Below, in pieces: positions 5,967 through 6,878 of a stretch of 6,878 bases of DNA. A program made the position numbers and the translations under genes. This DNA is from an uncultured Slackia sp. (GTDB lineage Bacteria > Actinomycetota > Coriobacteriia > Coriobacteriales > Eggerthellaceae), in contig USLD01000074.1 in the NCBI GenBank assembly GCA_900555495.1, forward strand, positions 1 through 6,878. The letters are read 5' to 3'. Numbering within the stretch: the first letter of the stretch is position 1; each line of letters opens with the position of its first letter. The notes under the pieces are model-generated. The model did no database searches, was not told where the DNA came from, and was given only the letters and a program-made list of their open reading frames with translations.

Positions 5967-5972
5967 AAGGAG
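5967..5972 (+). promoter_or_regulatory. Ribosome binding site of the molybdoenzyme gene
   Basis: AAGGAG, seven bases before the ATG at 5980, within a purine-rich run from 5963 to 5979. It favours Met1 over the in-frame Met6, which has no such site, and keeps a basic n-region in front of the twin-arginine motif. Confidence 0.75.
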
Positions 5973-5979
5973 AAGGGGA

Positions 5980-6878
5980 ATGAAAAGCAACGCGATGACC
6001 AGGCGAAGCTTCCTCACGCGCAGCGCAGGAGCCGCCGCGCTGGCCGCAGGAGGCGGCTATATGGGATTCGGCGCTTGGGAAGAGGCTCGGGCGGAAGAAC
6101 CCGGAGCCCAGGAATCCACGGCGCATTCGCTGTGCAATTCGTGCTCTTCGAAGTGCGGATTCACCGGATACGTGGTGGACGGCAGGCTCGGCAAGATGAT
6201 CAGCGACAAAGACCATCCATACTGCGAAGGCACCATGTGCGCCCGCGGATACGGCTATGCCGCCATCGCCTATTCGGCCGACAGGCTGACCGACCCCCTG
6301 AAGAAAAACGAGAACGGCGAATTCGAGGCGATCAGCTGGGAGCAGGCTTTCCAGGAGATTTCCGAGAAGCTCGGCGCCATCATCGACGAAAGCGGCCCCG
6401 AAGCCCTCGCGCTCATCCACGACCCGCGTCCGTCCGGAAGCTTCTACACCAAACGCTTCATGCATGCCCTCGGCTGCCCCAACGTGTACACCCACGGCGT
6501 CGCCTGCAACTTGTCCAAAGTCAGCGGCGCGACGCAGGCCATCGGCACGGGCGATTGGACGAGCGATATTCCCAACGCGAAGATGGTCCTGTTCCTGGGC
6601 CGCTCCTATGCAGACGGCATCCGACCCTCCGCGCTGCATGCGCTGCAGCAAGGCCACGAGAACGGCGCCCGCATCGTGATCGTCGACCCGCGCTGCAATA
6701 ACTCGATGAAGCTCGCCGACGAATGGATTCCCATCCGCCCCGGCACCGACCTGGCTCTCGTTCTGGGCATGGCGCACGTGCTGGTGAAAGAAGACCTCTA
6801 CAACAAGGAATACGTCGAAGAAAACTCGATCGGCTTCGAGGAATGGGCCTCCACGCTGGATGAATACACCCCGGAATG
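5980..6878 (+). CDS. Tat-exported molybdopterin oxidoreductase, catalytic subunit, N-terminal 299 residues (cut by window edge)
   Basis: DMSO-reductase-family enzyme using bis-MGD molybdenum (or tungsten) and one iron-sulfur cluster, exported folded across the membrane. The signal has TRRSFLT (residues 7-13), a hydrophobic Ala/Gly stretch (16-31) and ARA (36-38) as likely cleavage site. Cys52, Cys55, Cys59 and Cys87 form the [4Fe-4S] site, with Arg89 after the fourth Cys. The molybdopterin domain starts near 103. Cys176 (GVACNLSK) lies where the metal ligand is expected, which would group it with PsrA/PhsA-like and other Cys-ligand members rather than Ser-ligand DMSO reductase. VDPRCNNSMKLADEWIPI (235-252) followed by RPGTD is the usual cofactor-binding region. 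The true length and substrate are unknown because the gene continues past the edge; ferredoxin-like and membrane-anchor subunits may follow. The chaperone upstream is its likely partner. Confidence 0.95.
   Translation, partial: MKSNAMTRRSFLTRSAGAAALAAGGGYMGFGAWEEARAEEPGAQESTAHSLCNSCSSKCGFTGYVVDGRLGKMISDKDHPYCEGTMCARGYGYAAIAYSADRLTDPLKKNENGEFEAISWEQAFQEISEKLGAIIDESGPEALALIHDPRPSGSFYTKRFMHALGCPNVYTHGVACNLSKVSGATQAIGTGDWTSDIPNAKMVLFLGRSYADGIRPSALHALQQGHENGARIVIVDPRCNNSMKLADEWIPIRPGTDLALVLGMAHVLVKEDLYNKEYVEENSIGFEEWASTLDEYTPE

Noticed and set aside
5860..6777. 305-codon minus-strand open frame over the molybdoenzyme gene
   Set aside because: The plus strand carries the Tat signal, four cluster Cys and cofactor motifs; the opposite frame is a shadow.
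1..6878. CRISPR array, transposon or phage signatures
   Set aside because: No regularly spaced repeats, transposase motifs, long terminal inverted repeats or phage-type genes were found on either strand.

Overview
The window reads as a G+C-rich chromosome of an anaerobic actinobacterium, most likely class Coriobacteriia, family Eggerthellaceae (relatives of Eggerthella, Slackia, Adlercreutzia). That assignment is an inference from three things: a membrane-anchored LuxR-type regulator divergent from a Tat-exported molybdenum enzyme with a TorD-type chaperone, a fused t6A-biosynthesis protein, and the codon bias. No marker such as 16S rRNA is present.

Layout. Bases 1-226 (minus) hold the first 75 codons of seryl-tRNA synthetase, serS, which runs off the left edge. 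A short divergent control region (227-398) follows, then a 56-residue single-pass membrane protein of unknown function (399-569, plus). A strong hairpin (606-640) separates it from the convergent gene at 665-3043 (minus), a 792-residue fusion of TsaB, a RimI-like acetyltransferase and TsaD in that order. Upstream of it lies an intrinsic terminator (3151-3201) that ends the next minus-strand gene, a 551-residue protein with about 12 membrane segments and a C-terminal LuxR helix-turn-helix (3244-4899). A 316-base divergent region (4900-5215) contains a large plus-strand terminator-like hairpin and small repeats that could be operators. Rightward from it run a TorD/DmsD-type chaperone (5216-5884) and the first 299 residues of a Tat-exported molybdopterin oxidoreductase with one [4Fe-4S] site and a predicted Cys molybdenum ligand (5980-6878, cut by the right edge).

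How the genes work together. The left half is translation housekeeping: charging of tRNA-Ser and the t6A37 modification of ANN-decoding tRNAs, possibly with acetylation of ribosomal protein S18. The right half looks like an inducible anaerobic respiration locus. The membrane LuxR protein probably senses a substrate or redox signal and controls the chaperone and molybdoenzyme. The chaperone would hold the enzyme until cofactor is loaded and the Tat system exports it. Electron-transfer and membrane-anchor subunits are expected beyond the right edge. I found no CRISPR array, insertion sequence, tRNA or rRNA gene, or phage genes.
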